Below, piece by piece: positions 14,070 through 21,524 of a stretch of DNA of 22,140 bases; position 1 is the first letter of the stretch, and the number at the start of each line of letters is the position of its first letter. The stretch is from a virus. Made by a program: the position numbers and the translations under genes. Location of the stretch: IMG/VR virus record IMGVR_UViG_3300044998_001116, positions 1-22,140 of that record. One strand, written 5' to 3'. Under the pieces are notes generated by a model. That model ran no database searches, was not told where the DNA came from, and saw nothing but the letters and a program-made list of their open reading frames with translations.

Positions 14070-14474
14070 TCAAAATTCAAAATCTTTGTTTTTGTAACGG
14101 CTTTTTATGCCTGTAAAAGCATGATTTTGCTCGTTTGGGTTCAGTTGTTTTGTGGGATAATCGGGGTTAAGCATGCCTTCGGCAACTTGTTTAAGAAAGT
14201 TAATGGCGCTGTCGTAGCGAATGCCGCGCAGTTCAGGGATTTGTCTTGGGCTGATGCGCGAATGCAAATGATACAAAGCAATATCAATCCACAGCATTTT
14301 GAAGTGGGGTGCAGGGCTGTGGAATAGTAAAGCTGTTTCGTACCTTGCGTTCAGGTAGCTGTGTATTTCTTCTTTGGCGACAAGTATAGCTTCCTGTAAA
14401 TAGACAGGATTTTGCTCTATAATACGTTCCAAAACATCAGCTTTAATGTACGGATAAAAGTCTTGCTCTTCCAT
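14070..14474 (-). CDS. Mu gp36-like protein (DUF1320)
   Basis: Start chosen at ATG 14474 (M-E-E-Q-D-F-Y-P-Y-I), one base after the upstream stop codon; an upstream ATG at 14492 would overlap that gene by 17 bases. The product is about 134 residues and carries the DUF1320 pattern: L-E-R-I-I-E-Q-N-P-V-Y-L-Q-E-A-I, then E-E-I-H-S-Y-L-N-A-R-Y (the sYL-Rhy hallmark), W-I-D-I-A-L-Y-H-L-H, and P-E-L-R-G-I-R-Y-D-S-A-I-N-F-L. It belongs to the head-completion/connector neighbourhood of Mu-like phages. A 105-base gap without gene or clear promoter separates it from the portal gene. Confidence 0.8.
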   Translation of the reverse strand: MEEQDFYPYIKADVLERIIEQNPVYLQEAILVAKEEIHSYLNARYETALLFHSPAPHFKMLWIDIALYHLHSRISPRQIPELRGIRYDSAINFLKQVAEGMLNPDYPTKQLNPNEQNHAFTGIKSRYKNKDFEF

Positions 14475-14475
14475 A

Positions 14476-15303
14476 TTACAGGTAAAATTCAAAGGTCATG
14501 GGGATAAAATATTCGTCTGTGGGGTTTGCACTGAAATACATTTTGCCATCGGGGTCTATGGTACACGCACCGTAATTCAATCCACCAAGAATAACATTAA
14601 GCGATACAACCTGACGAAATGACGGTCTGTACCCTGCGGGCAGAGTAAGAAAGGGAAAAGCAAAGTCGCTGTAGGCGCCTGCACGCATATTGCCCCTGAA
14701 CTGCACGCTTCCCCACTGGGTTTTTCTGAACCAAAGCCCTGTATTGTATGGGGGAGTGGCGGCATCAGCAAAATAGTTTTCATAGCTCGGGTTGCCAGAT
14801 GTGCCTACTCTGCGCCAAGGTTCTTGTACTTTGTCTGCTTTGAGGTTCATCTGTCCTGCCAGATAGCCTGCAGTAACCAGATTGCTCAAATACGCTTCTA
14901 ATGCGTTTTGCAGGGTAATTCTCAATACTCCTGACGAGCTCACTTTGATTGGGCTTGGGTCGCTGGTTATCGCCGTAATAGCGGCGTGATGGTTTTTAAA
15001 GATGGCTTTAGTAGAAGCGTCTGCAAACGGTCTGAAGGTTTCTTCGGCATCTGCGGGGGAAAGTTGACCTGTGGCGATGTCGGTTTCGCCGCTAAAAAAC
15101 CGTATTTTACCGTCAAGCCATACGTACCCCGCGGTAATGTTGTAGGTTAAGTCTATATTTTGGCTAACCTCGCACCCGCTCAGTACACAGGGTTGCAGGC
15201 TGTGTAAAATTTGCTCACAGCCCGTTAAGGCTTCTTTTTGTAGAGTTACAAGGTCATTGACAAACATGCCTTGTCCGCCAGGTTTAGATAACAGTTCTTT
15301 CAT
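14476..15303 (-). CDS. Fibre-like/receptor-interaction-type phage protein
   Basis: A 275-residue protein not matching a family I can name. The layout, with an N-terminal segment, an I-T-A-G-Y-V-W-L-D-G-K-I-R motif near 55-67, and a beta-rich C-terminal domain (T-G-L-W-F-R-K-T-Q-W-G-S-V-Q-F-R-G, P-A-G-Y-R-P, T-I-D-P-D-G-K-M-Y-F), is typical of phage fibres and their collar-like tip domains. The start has a good AAGGAG Shine-Dalgarno nine bases upstream (15318-15313 on the minus strand). It is unusual to find a fibre-like gene between terminase and head-completion genes. No DGR reverse transcriptase lies in the window. Confidence 0.55.
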   Translation of the reverse strand: MKELLSKPGGQGMFVNDLVTLQKEALTGCEQILHSLQPCVLSGCEVSQNIDLTYNITAGYVWLDGKIRFFSGETDIATGQLSPADAEETFRPFADASTKAIFKNHHAAITAITSDPSPIKVSSSGVLRITLQNALEAYLSNLVTAGYLAGQMNLKADKVQEPWRRVGTSGNPSYENYFADAATPPYNTGLWFRKTQWGSVQFRGNMRAGAYSDFAFPFLTLPAGYRPSFRQVVSLNVILGGLNYGACTIDPDGKMYFSANPTDEYFIPMTFEFYL

Positions 15304-16787
15304 TAAAACGTTCTCCTTTCTATGGTTTTGAATAGTTTTTTGGTTTGCATAAAGTTTGGATTGTATTTTTGAAGCAGGTAAATGGCGCCCTCATCTGCAT
15401 CAGGCGCGTCGTCATTTACAGTGCTGCCGTCTTCAAACAGTAAGGTTTGTTCTACGCTTTTTTGCATATCTGCATCGTCTTTTTGGCTGATGTCATAGAT
15501 AATCAAGCCATTTTCGTACAGGGGTGTAAGGGCTTCAATGCGCTGTAGTTTATTGGGTTTTCTGCGTTTATCTCTGCGTACAGGTAAAAAATATCCTTTT
15601 TCCTGTGATACTCTGTGAACCTCCTGCATGATAAATTCCTGTACAAACTGCTCTTCTATCCATATTTCTGCGGCGGGATATTGTTCGTGCCAATTGTACA
15701 AGGTTTCTATCATAGTTTTGATAGTGGTCTGGCGTACAAATGCTTTCAGACAATAGTACTGTATGCCGTATTTGCCCCAAAGTTTTATGGCCTTATAGTC
15801 TCCTTTGGCAGAAAAGGATGGGTCGCAGTAGATAATGAGTTTGGCTTTCTGAAAAAAATCTGCGGGCAAAGATGTGTATTGTATCCATTCGGGCTTAAAT
15901 ACTTTGCCCTCCTCTACGGGTTCGTTTTGGTATTCCCGCAAAAACTCTTTTGTGCCAATACGCTGTTTTATGTCATTAAAGTACGCTGTGGTGTATTTTT
16001 CTTTCCATGTGGGTTTATTTTTAGCATCCAGTGCGTTTGCCTGAATCACCTTAAAGCCCTTTTGCTCTAAGTTTGCGTTTATGCTGTTCTTGGCAAACAG
16101 GTTTCCTGCCAAAACAAATCGTGCATTGCCTATATCAAAACAACCCATAAGGTCTTGCAGTATCCATGTAACGGCATCTTGTATGCGGCTTCTGTTGCGG
16201 GAGAGTTCGGAAGTGTCTACGTCATCACAAACAATATAATCAGGTCTGTGGCGACCCCTGCGTAATCCTCTTGGGCTTTGTCCCATGCCCAGTGCTACAA
16301 ATGCAACCCCGTTTTGTGTAGTAAATTCTCCGTCCTGCCAGTCCCCTTGTTTAAACTGTTCTCCAAAGTCGTTAATAATTCTTTGGTTTTCCATGAGTTG
16401 CGCCTGCAAGTCTCCCAAAAGCCTTTTGGCGCTGTTTAGGTTCTGTCCCGTAATGACCCCGAATTTAAGTTCGTTTTTTACCATCAGCCATAGCGGTAAG
16501 AATACGCAGGCATGCATACTCTTGGCTGCACCCCTGTGCCACCGCAAAATAACATTGCATCGGTTGTGTGCCGTAATATAATGGCAGGCATCTATATGAA
16601 ATTTTGCACAGGACGCATTGGCAAAATCGGGAAAATAATACTGACAAAACGCGTTGTAATCATTTAGTAAAGTATTCAGACGGCTTTTTTTCTCTGTTTC
16701 GGTTTCTTTTTTTACCTGCGTGGAGGTTTTAATCTGTTCGCACAGTTTTAAGAACTCCCTGTATTCCTGTGTTTCTTTTTTTGCCAT
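15303..16787 (-). CDS. Terminase large subunit (Mu gp28-like)
   Basis: A 494-residue two-domain motor. The ATPase part has a Walker A-like R-W-H-R-G-A-A-K-S at residues 82-90 and Walker B Y-I-V-C-D-D-V-D at 184-191. The coupling-like F-V-L-A-G-N-L is at 224-230. The RNase H-fold nuclease part has D322 in I-I-Y-C-D-P-S-F-S, E378/E379 in I-W-I-E-E-Q, and a late acidic cluster D-D-A-P-D-A-D-E-G (459-467). It packages DNA by cutting prophage-host junctions. Its stop overlaps the fibre-like start by one base, and its own start overlaps the small-subunit stop. Confidence 0.9.
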   Translation of the reverse strand: MAKKETQEYREFLKLCEQIKTSTQVKKETETEKKSRLNTLLNDYNAFCQYYFPDFANASCAKFHIDACHYITAHNRCNVILRWHRGAAKSMHACVFLPLWLMVKNELKFGVITGQNLNSAKRLLGDLQAQLMENQRIINDFGEQFKQGDWQDGEFTTQNGVAFVALGMGQSPRGLRRGRHRPDYIVCDDVDTSELSRNRSRIQDAVTWILQDLMGCFDIGNARFVLAGNLFAKNSINANLEQKGFKVIQANALDAKNKPTWKEKYTTAYFNDIKQRIGTKEFLREYQNEPVEEGKVFKPEWIQYTSLPADFFQKAKLIIYCDPSFSAKGDYKAIKLWGKYGIQYYCLKAFVRQTTIKTMIETLYNWHEQYPAAEIWIEEQFVQEFIMQEVHRVSQEKGYFLPVRRDKRRKPNKLQRIEALTPLYENGLIIYDISQKDDADMQKSVEQTLLFEDGSTVNDDAPDADEGAIYLLQKYNPNFMQTKKLFKTIERRTF

Positions 16788-17215
16788 TATTGTTTGTGTT
16801 TGATGTATTCCTGCGCTAATTGCGCTACGTCTTCAGCATAATTTGGGTGCTGCATCTGAACCCAGTGCATAAAATCGGTCATCACAAAAATTCGGTTGCT
16901 CAGATTGTTTCTGCCTGATATTTTTTCGAGTGCGGCGCTCATTTTGGCAATGGCATCAATATCGCCAACCAATATTTCTTCTTTTCGAGCAAGCCCCTGC
17001 ATGAACTTGTTGCTCACCTCGTAAGCCAATTTCTCTATATTTGTAGCGCTGACCTTGCGGGCTTTTTTAATTTCCTGCCACTTGTCCTGTTTTGCCCATT
17101 TTTCTACGGTTCGCGGGCTAATGTCCAAAAGCCTTGCTATCTGCTCATTAGACAAATCGCTGTTCATGTAGTATTCCATAGCCAAAAGTTTGGCGTTGCG
17201 CTTAATGTTTGCCAT
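16787..17215 (-). CDS. Terminase small subunit (Mu gp27-like, DUF1804-type)
   Basis: Start chosen at ATG 17215 (M-A-N-I-K-R-N-A-K), giving about 142 residues; an earlier ATG at 17302 lies deep in the previous gene and adds an unlikely low-complexity N-terminus. It has an HTH for phage DNA recognition at about 27-47 (NEQIARLLDISPRTVEKWAK) with D-K-W at the end, then a helical oligomerisation region and a C-terminal segment. This is the pattern of terminase small subunits. It overlaps the HTH gene upstream by 14 bases and the large subunit by one base. Confidence 0.85.
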   Translation of the reverse strand: MANIKRNAKLLAMEYYMNSDLSNEQIARLLDISPRTVEKWAKQDKWQEIKKARKVSATNIEKLAYEVSNKFMQGLARKEEILVGDIDAIAKMSAALEKISGRNNLSNRIFVMTDFMHWVQMQHPNYAEDVAQLAQEYIKHKQ

Positions 17216-17462
17216 ATTTGTCAAACAGGTTAAGTTTAAGTTGTTGTACTTCCTGTACTTTTTGCTGATATTCGTCAATAAGCAAAAGCAGTTCTTTTTC
17301 AATGACAGGCATATTTAATTTACCGCAGGCTACGCGATAGACCTGGTCTGTGCTGTATTTGCCTTTTAGCCTGTTTACAATCTCTTTGCCGTAACCGCGG
17401 GGCAGGAGTTTGCGCATATCGGTTTTGGTACTTTTTGTAGCCGAATTTATTTTGACTTCCAT
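17202..17462 (-). CDS. Small HTH protein, candidate late transcription regulator
   Basis: Start chosen at ATG 17462, giving about 86 residues (M-E-V-K-I-N-S). It lies 4 bases after the minus-strand -7 box TATCTTTG (17474-17467), so a transcript would be almost leaderless; starts at 17510 (upstream of the promoter) or 17417 are alternatives. The protein contains L-P-R-G-Y-G-K-E-I-V-N-R-L, Y-S-T-D-Q-V-Y-R-V-A-C-G, then an acidic helical tail. The pattern looks like a short XRE-type HTH common in Bacteroidetes mobile elements. As first gene of the leftward late operon next to the divergent control region it is a candidate late activator, or autoregulator. No Mor/C likeness is seen. Confidence 0.7.
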   Translation of the reverse strand: MEVKINSATKSTKTDMRKLLPRGYGKEIVNRLKGKYSTDQVYRVACGKLNMPVIEKELLLLIDEYQQKVQEVQQLKLNLFDKYGKH

Positions 17463-17466
17463 GCTA

Positions 17467-17474
17467 CAAAGATA
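17467..17474 (-). promoter_or_regulatory. Leftward late promoter -7 box TATCTTTG
   Basis: Minus-strand TATCTTTG, four bases before the ATG at 17462, perfectly fits TAnnTTTG. I find no TTG at the -33 spacing, which suggests activator dependence. Confidence 0.6.
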
Positions 17475-17516
17475 CGCACCGTAAAAAGATTTTTCTATTA
17501 TTTTACACAAAAAGCT

Positions 17517-17535
17517 GTAATTTACTGTAAATTAC
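17517..17535. promoter_or_regulatory. 19-bp perfect palindrome between divergent late promoters, candidate operator
   Basis: GTAATTTAC-T-GTAAATTAC has nine-base perfect arms around a single central base. It is centred at 17526, about 45 bases before the predicted start of the rightward transcript and about 60 before the leftward one, typical activator distances. Partners for it are the adjacent HTH protein or a host regulator. Confidence 0.55.
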
Positions 17536-17559
17536 TATAAAATACAGCAATAATGCCCG

Positions 17560-17567
17560 TATCTTTG
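17560..17567 (+). promoter_or_regulatory. Rightward late promoter -7 box TATCTTTG
   Basis: TATCTTTG, ten bases before the ATG at 17578, matches TAnnTTTG and is identical to the leftward box. It lacks a TTG -33 element, and the palindrome lies where an activator would bind. Confidence 0.6.
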
Positions 17568-17577
17568 CAAAAAAAAT

Positions 17578-18432
17578 ATGGCAACTTATTTTCTGTATTC
17601 CGATATTAACGAATGGACAACCTATACACTGTCAGAGTTTTTGGCGGAGAAAAAGAACGAGAACCTTACAGTACGCATTAACAGCAACGGCGGTAGTGTC
17701 AATCACGGGATTGCTATGTACAATCTTCTACAGAACTACCGCGGTCAGGTAACTACGGTGGTAGACGGGGCATGTTACAGCGCTGCAGTGTTGCCATTTT
17801 TAGCAGGTGGTAGGCGCTATATGAACCCTGGCAGTACCTTGCTCATTCATTCAGTAAGTTCGGAGTATATCCCCAGTGTAGACGCAGATGGACTTCGCAA
17901 GCACGCAGATGCGATTGAACAGTTGGAAAAAATCATTATTGATATTTACATGAACACGGTCGGCAAAACTGACGAAGCTACGCGCGCAATGTTTGCAGAA
18001 ATGATGAAAAAAGAAACCCTGCTGACCGCTGAGGAAGCTGTAAAACTAGGTTTTTGTGAAATTCCAAAGCAAAGCATTTACATAGACAAAGGCGTTATGG
18101 AATTTGCTAATCATATCCAAAAAACTAACAAGAAACTGTTGCAGGAATTAGAACAGTACAAAAAACAGGAGATTGAACGTTTTTTGGAAGATGTACCCGA
18201 AGAAGCCAAAAAAGCTGTATCTGCATTAGCCCATACAAACATGGACGAAGCCAAAAAACTCAAAGAGTTTATTCTTAAAAACAGCAGACCTCCCGTGTTC
18301 AGCCAAATTCAGAGCAACGGCATCCGCAACGAATGGGCGCTGAACGACTGGCGCAAAAAAGACCCCGCGGGGCTTGAAAAACTTAAAAAAGACAATCCTG
18401 AATACTTTAACGAACTTCTTAAACGTAACTAA
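17578..18432 (+). CDS. ClpP-like prohead protease with scaffold tail (Mu gpI-like)
   Basis: A 284-residue protein. Residues about 1-165 are a ClpP-fold protease: R-I-N-S-N-G-G-S at 33-40, nucleophile Ser68 in G-A-C-Y-S-A-A, and His91 in L-L-I-H-S. The following Lys/Glu-rich helical portion (about 175-284) is a scaffold-like tail, ending D-N-P-E-Y-F-N-E-L-L. In Mu, gpI/Z provide protease and scaffold from one gene, so the role is procapsid assembly and cleavage. It is the first gene of the rightward late operon, with the -7 box ten bases upstream. Confidence 0.87.
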   Translation: MATYFLYSDINEWTTYTLSEFLAEKKNENLTVRINSNGGSVNHGIAMYNLLQNYRGQVTTVVDGACYSAAVLPFLAGGRRYMNPGSTLLIHSVSSEYIPSVDADGLRKHADAIEQLEKIIIDIYMNTVGKTDEATRAMFAEMMKKETLLTAEEAVKLGFCEIPKQSIYIDKGVMEFANHIQKTNKKLLQELEQYKKQEIERFLEDVPEEAKKAVSALAHTNMDEAKKLKEFILKNSRPPVFSQIQSNGIRNEWALNDWRKKDPAGLEKLKKDNPEYFNELLKRN

Positions 18433-18433
18433 T

Positions 18434-18811
18434 ATGGCAGAAACCATTATCAGACAAGGAGAGGATGTACTAATGAAAGTAGATATTATGGACGGCACTA
18501 CCCCCGTAGCGCTTGTGCCTTCGGCTATCAGTAACATTGTGGCGGCACTGTACGTGGGTAACACCGAAATCGCCAAATACAGCCTAAACAGCATGCCTGG
18601 ACACGGCGAATTAGATTATCACCCTACGCAAAACAATAGCATTAATATTGCGGTAGAACGCAAACAGAGCAAAAACTTCAACATAGGCGTCCTTAAAGTG
18701 GCGGTGCTTATTCAGTTTATTGACAGTAACTTTCCTGACGGCAAACACCGTGAGTTTTCGGTAGCTATCGGCAGGGTAATTAAAGGCGATAGCAAAGACC
18801 TTGATATTTAA
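18434..18811 (+). CDS. Small head protein between protease and capsid, unknown family
   Basis: Start chosen at ATG 18434 (M-A-E-T-I-I-R-Q-G), two bases after the protease stop (TAATATG); an earlier ATG at 18374 would overlap the protease by 59 bases. About 125 residues, beta-rich, with D-V-L-M-K-V-D-I-M-D-G-T-T-P-V at about 11-25 and V-L-I-Q-F-I-D near 90. Its place before the major capsid gene suggests a head decoration or structural role, inferred from position only. Confidence 0.65.
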   Translation: MAETIIRQGEDVLMKVDIMDGTTPVALVPSAISNIVAALYVGNTEIAKYSLNSMPGHGELDYHPTQNNSINIAVERKQSKNFNIGVLKVAVLIQFIDSNFPDGKHREFSVAIGRVIKGDSKDLDI

Positions 18812-18830
18812 CAACTTAACAACATAAACT

Positions 18831-19709
18831 ATGGCAGGACTTAATATAGAAATCTGGGAACGGCAAATTCAGGAGCAGTTTATCCCAAAAAATGACTTTT
18901 TGCAGGACGGTTTGGACTATTCACTATTTACCACGAATGATGGTATCAATGTACCTGTATCTGGCGAATTGATTGAGGCACGGTTTAACCCCACTTTACC
19001 CATGACGGTAACTACCCGCACAGATGACAACAATGCAGTAATCATGCACGACCTGGCTACACAACCCACGCGCATCACTAACCCCGAAAGTGTGGAACTG
19101 TCTTACGACAAAATGGAGAGTGTAATTCGTTCCCACAGAGATAGCTTACAGCAGGCTATTGGCAACCGCACTTTGTTTGAGATAGCCCCCGCATCCAACG
19201 CTGCTGCGCTTCCTGTAATTGCAGCCACAGGTACAGCCACATCGGGCAACCCTAAACCTGTCACCAAAGATGATATTGCCCAACTTGCCGAGATTTTTGA
19301 CAAAAATAACTTTCCACAAGGTAGAACATTAGTGCTTACTCCGTTTCAGTTTTGGAACTTGGTAAACAACGACACCGCGCTACAAAATCAGTACTCGTAT
19401 ACCAGCAAAGGGGGCGAAATTACAGGCACGTTGCTGTATTACTACGGTTTTAAAATCCGTATGCGCACAGGCACCCCGAATTATACGCAGGCACTCACTA
19501 AGCAGACTTTTGGTACAAATGACGCAAATAGCCGCCAGACGGCTATTGCTTATGTAGACAAAAAGTGGTTCTTTGGATACACTGACCCCAAAATGATTGC
19601 CACGCAAACCCCTGAATATCTCGGAGATGTGTTTAACTTCTGGTGTCGTTTTGGTGCAGGACGGCTTGCGTCCCGCGCGGTAGGCGCTATTGTATCGATT
19701 AATGCTTAA
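18831..19709 (+). CDS. Major capsid protein, HK97-fold type
   Basis: A 292-residue protein after the protease and small head protein, the normal capsid slot. The text reads as a compact capsid protein: N-terminal helix W-E-R-Q-I-Q-E-Q-F near residues 9-17, long helical spine with Y-D-K-M-E-S-V-I-R-S-H-R, a P-domain-like part with I-F-D-K-N-N-F-P-Q-G-R-T-L-V-L-T-P, and a late F-G-A-G-R-L-A-S-R-A-V-G-A-I. Length resembles Mu gpT (305). The HK97 fold is inferred from family behaviour and context. Confidence 0.8.
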   Translation: MAGLNIEIWERQIQEQFIPKNDFLQDGLDYSLFTTNDGINVPVSGELIEARFNPTLPMTVTTRTDDNNAVIMHDLATQPTRITNPESVELSYDKMESVIRSHRDSLQQAIGNRTLFEIAPASNAAALPVIAATGTATSGNPKPVTKDDIAQLAEIFDKNNFPQGRTLVLTPFQFWNLVNNDTALQNQYSYTSKGGEITGTLLYYYGFKIRMRTGTPNYTQALTKQTFGTNDANSRQTAIAYVDKKWFFGYTDPKMIATQTPEYLGDVFNFWCRFGAGRLASRAVGAIVSINA

Positions 19710-19731
19710 ATGATAAGGCTGGTAAAAAATA

Positions 19732-20463
19732 ATGAAAATTTTAACCATAACAATAGCTGTGATGTTGGCAGTAGTCATTTCCACGGCGCAGGCAAAAGAA
19801 AATCAAAACTTTATGAAAGAGTTTACTATTGAGTTTGTTCCTCTAAACAAACATTTCAAGGGCAACGGACAGGCAAAAACGCAGATTGTTTTGCATCACA
19901 CGGTAGGCGGAGGTAAACCCACCCCTGTGGTAGAGTACTGGGATAAATACGTTACAGGTAGAGTGGGAACACACTTTGTTATTGGAAAAAACGGGGAAAT
20001 TGTCCAAACTATGGATTTGCAGGACTGGGCAAGCCATGTAAACTGTGATGGCAAAGGCAATGTGGGCAACGGTAAACAGGTGCTGGATATTGAGCGGCGA
20101 ACAATAGGTATAGAGTTGTGCGCGTGGGGCGGTCTGGTAGAATACAAAGGCAAATTTTACACATCTTACGGAGTAAAACCGCAAAACATCATAGAGGAAG
20201 ACAAGGTATACAGGTGCGATTTTCGGGGCTTTAAGGCGTATGACAGGTACTCTGAGCCGCAACTACTTGCCCTAAAACAACTGCTTGTGTTTCTTGGCAA
20301 TACTTTGAGTTTAGACATAACCAAAACCTGCGCATCAAACTTTGAACTTTCAGACAAAGCACACGCGCAGGAAATGGTAGTATGTAGCCATACGAACTTC
20401 CGAAAAGATAAATCTGATGTGTTTCCGCAACCCGAACTGATTGACCTGTTACAGTCTTTATGA
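19732..20463 (+). CDS. Exported N-acetylmuramoyl-L-alanine amidase (endolysin)
   Basis: A 243-residue amidase_2 protein that cuts the amide link between MurNAc and the peptide stem. Zinc-site residues are H55 in V-L-H-H-T-V-G, H220 in V-C-S-H-T and D229 in K-S-D-V-F-P; T-H-F-V-I-G-K-N-G at 80-88 and Glu128 in I-G-I-E-L complete the pattern. Residues 1-22 are a signal peptide-like hydrophobic stretch ending A-Q-A-K, so export by Sec is expected and holin would not be strictly needed to move it. It heads a lysis cassette coupled by ATGA to the membrane protein that follows. Confidence 0.85.
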   Translation: MKILTITIAVMLAVVISTAQAKENQNFMKEFTIEFVPLNKHFKGNGQAKTQIVLHHTVGGGKPTPVVEYWDKYVTGRVGTHFVIGKNGEIVQTMDLQDWASHVNCDGKGNVGNGKQVLDIERRTIGIELCAWGGLVEYKGKFYTSYGVKPQNIIEEDKVYRCDFRGFKAYDRYSEPQLLALKQLLVFLGNTLSLDITKTCASNFELSDKAHAQEMVVCSHTNFRKDKSDVFPQPELIDLLQSL

Positions 20464-20648
20464 ACCACGAAAAACACGTTATTACCTTTATAGTGGGCTT
20501 TATGCATGGCTTGTACCACTTTGTGGTATCAAGCCAAGCCCTTAAAGCATTTCTTATAGGCGCCTGTACGTCCATAGGTGGCTATGTAGGATTGTGGCTG
20601 TTTAAAAAGGTTTTATTTTACATTAAAAAGCAATTCAAAAGGAAATAA
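20460..20648 (+). CDS. Small membrane protein in the lysis cassette, holin-like
   Basis: A 62-residue protein with hydrophobic segments at about 7-24 and 27-50 and a strongly basic C-terminus (K-K-V-L-F-Y-I-K-K-Q-F-K-R-K). The start overlaps the amidase stop by four bases. Small size, membrane segments and a basic tail beside an endolysin fit a holin or antiholin, but no family is recognised. Confidence 0.6.
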   Translation: MNHEKHVITFIVGFMHGLYHFVVSSQALKAFLIGACTSIGGYVGLWLFKKVLFYIKKQFKRK

Positions 20649-20651
20649 ACT

Positions 20652-21050
20652 ATGTTTGACAAGATATTAGAAGTATTAAGTGGTAAACTGTTGGAACAGG
20701 CAAGGCTGATTGTAGATGACGTTACCACAACCAAAGAGGAGAAATTAGAAAAGCTGTTAGAGTTGTACCGTTTAGAAGTTCAGGACAGGCACAGCGCAAG
20801 AATGCGAGAAATAGCTTTACGAAACACAATTGGTGTGTGGGTGCAGAACATTAGTGCGGTGCTGGTAATCCTTGGCTTTATTCTGACTTTGGTTGCTGTG
20901 ATTTATTTTCCCAAAGAAATTCCTAACAAAACCCTTGCGGATATTATGCTCGGGGCGTTAGGTACTATTGTGATTACGATTTTTAACTACTGGTACGGCA
21001 GTTCCAAACATGCCGAAGATGAACTTAAAAACCTAAAACAAAAACTATGA
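20652..21050 (+). CDS. Two-helix membrane protein, probable holin
   Basis: A 132-residue protein with an N-terminal charged helical region (residues 1-60) and two membrane segments (about 66-88 and 95-114), followed by F-N-Y-W-Y-G-S-S, a C-terminal turn often seen in phage holins, then a charged tail. AAGGAA lies upstream of the ATG. Together with the amidase and the preceding small membrane protein it forms the lysis cassette. The charged N-terminal part is longer than in simple holins. Confidence 0.65.
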   Translation: MFDKILEVLSGKLLEQARLIVDDVTTTKEEKLEKLLELYRLEVQDRHSARMREIALRNTIGVWVQNISAVLVILGFILTLVAVIYFPKEIPNKTLADIMLGALGTIVITIFNYWYGSSKHAEDELKNLKQKL

Positions 21051-21469
21051 AAGAACTGTATCTTTTTTTAACAACTGTATTGTTAGACTACAACAAAAAT
21101 CTTTTTATTGACCTGTACAAGTCTAATTACGAACAGGACGTGCTTACTGAACCTGCGGTATTAATTGAGATGACAAACGTTTCATTCAAGCCGTACCAAA
21201 AAGATGTGTTGCGGGGTGAAGTAACAGGGCGTTTGCATTATATTCAAAGCGAATATACAGACAGCAACAATGCGTCAGCCACGCGTGAGTATTCTTTGCA
21301 AATTTTAGAAAATGTGCAAAAACTTATCAGTAAAATTCACCTCGCTAAAAACGGGTATTTTAGTCAGGTATTAGTTACAGGACTTGCGCAAAACCCCGAA
21401 GTAAGCAACCAAAATATATTTGTTATAGACTTTTCTACTTCGTTTTTGCTCAAACGGAACACTGAGTAA
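21047..21469 (+). CDS. gp37-like tail protein (tail terminator position)
   Basis: A 140-residue protein, coupled by ATGA to the holin-like gene. The pattern M-K-E-L-Y-L-F-L-T, I-E-M-T-N-V-S-F-K-P-Y, R-G-E-V-T-G-R-L-H, then I-F-V-I-D-F-S-T-S-F at the C-terminus suggests the small alpha/beta proteins (Mu gp37-like) that finish the tail or neck. Sheath and tube genes normally follow, but here the tape-measure fragment begins within about 60 bases. The name is by position and weak pattern. Confidence 0.55.
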   Translation: MKELYLFLTTVLLDYNKNLFIDLYKSNYEQDVLTEPAVLIEMTNVSFKPYQKDVLRGEVTGRLHYIQSEYTDSNNASATREYSLQILENVQKLISKIHLAKNGYFSQVLVTGLAQNPEVSNQNIFVIDFSTSFLLKRNTE

Positions 21470-21524
21470 AGAGATAGTTAGGAGCATTACAGAAGCCGTA
21501 GATGTAAGCGGTATTCTTAAAAGT

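Noticed and set aside
14476-15303. Diversity-generating retroelement target in the fibre-like gene
   Set aside because: No reverse transcriptase or template/variable repeat pair was seen in the window.
17303-17510. Longer N-termini for the HTH protein (17510) and the small terminase (17302)
   Set aside because: The first starts upstream of the -7 box at 17474-17467, and the second lies deep inside the preceding gene; the later ATGs fit the promoter and domain starts.
20231-20575. Leftward frames opposite the amidase and small membrane protein
   Set aside because: They oppose a convincing endolysin gene, lack recognisable domains and have no promoter.
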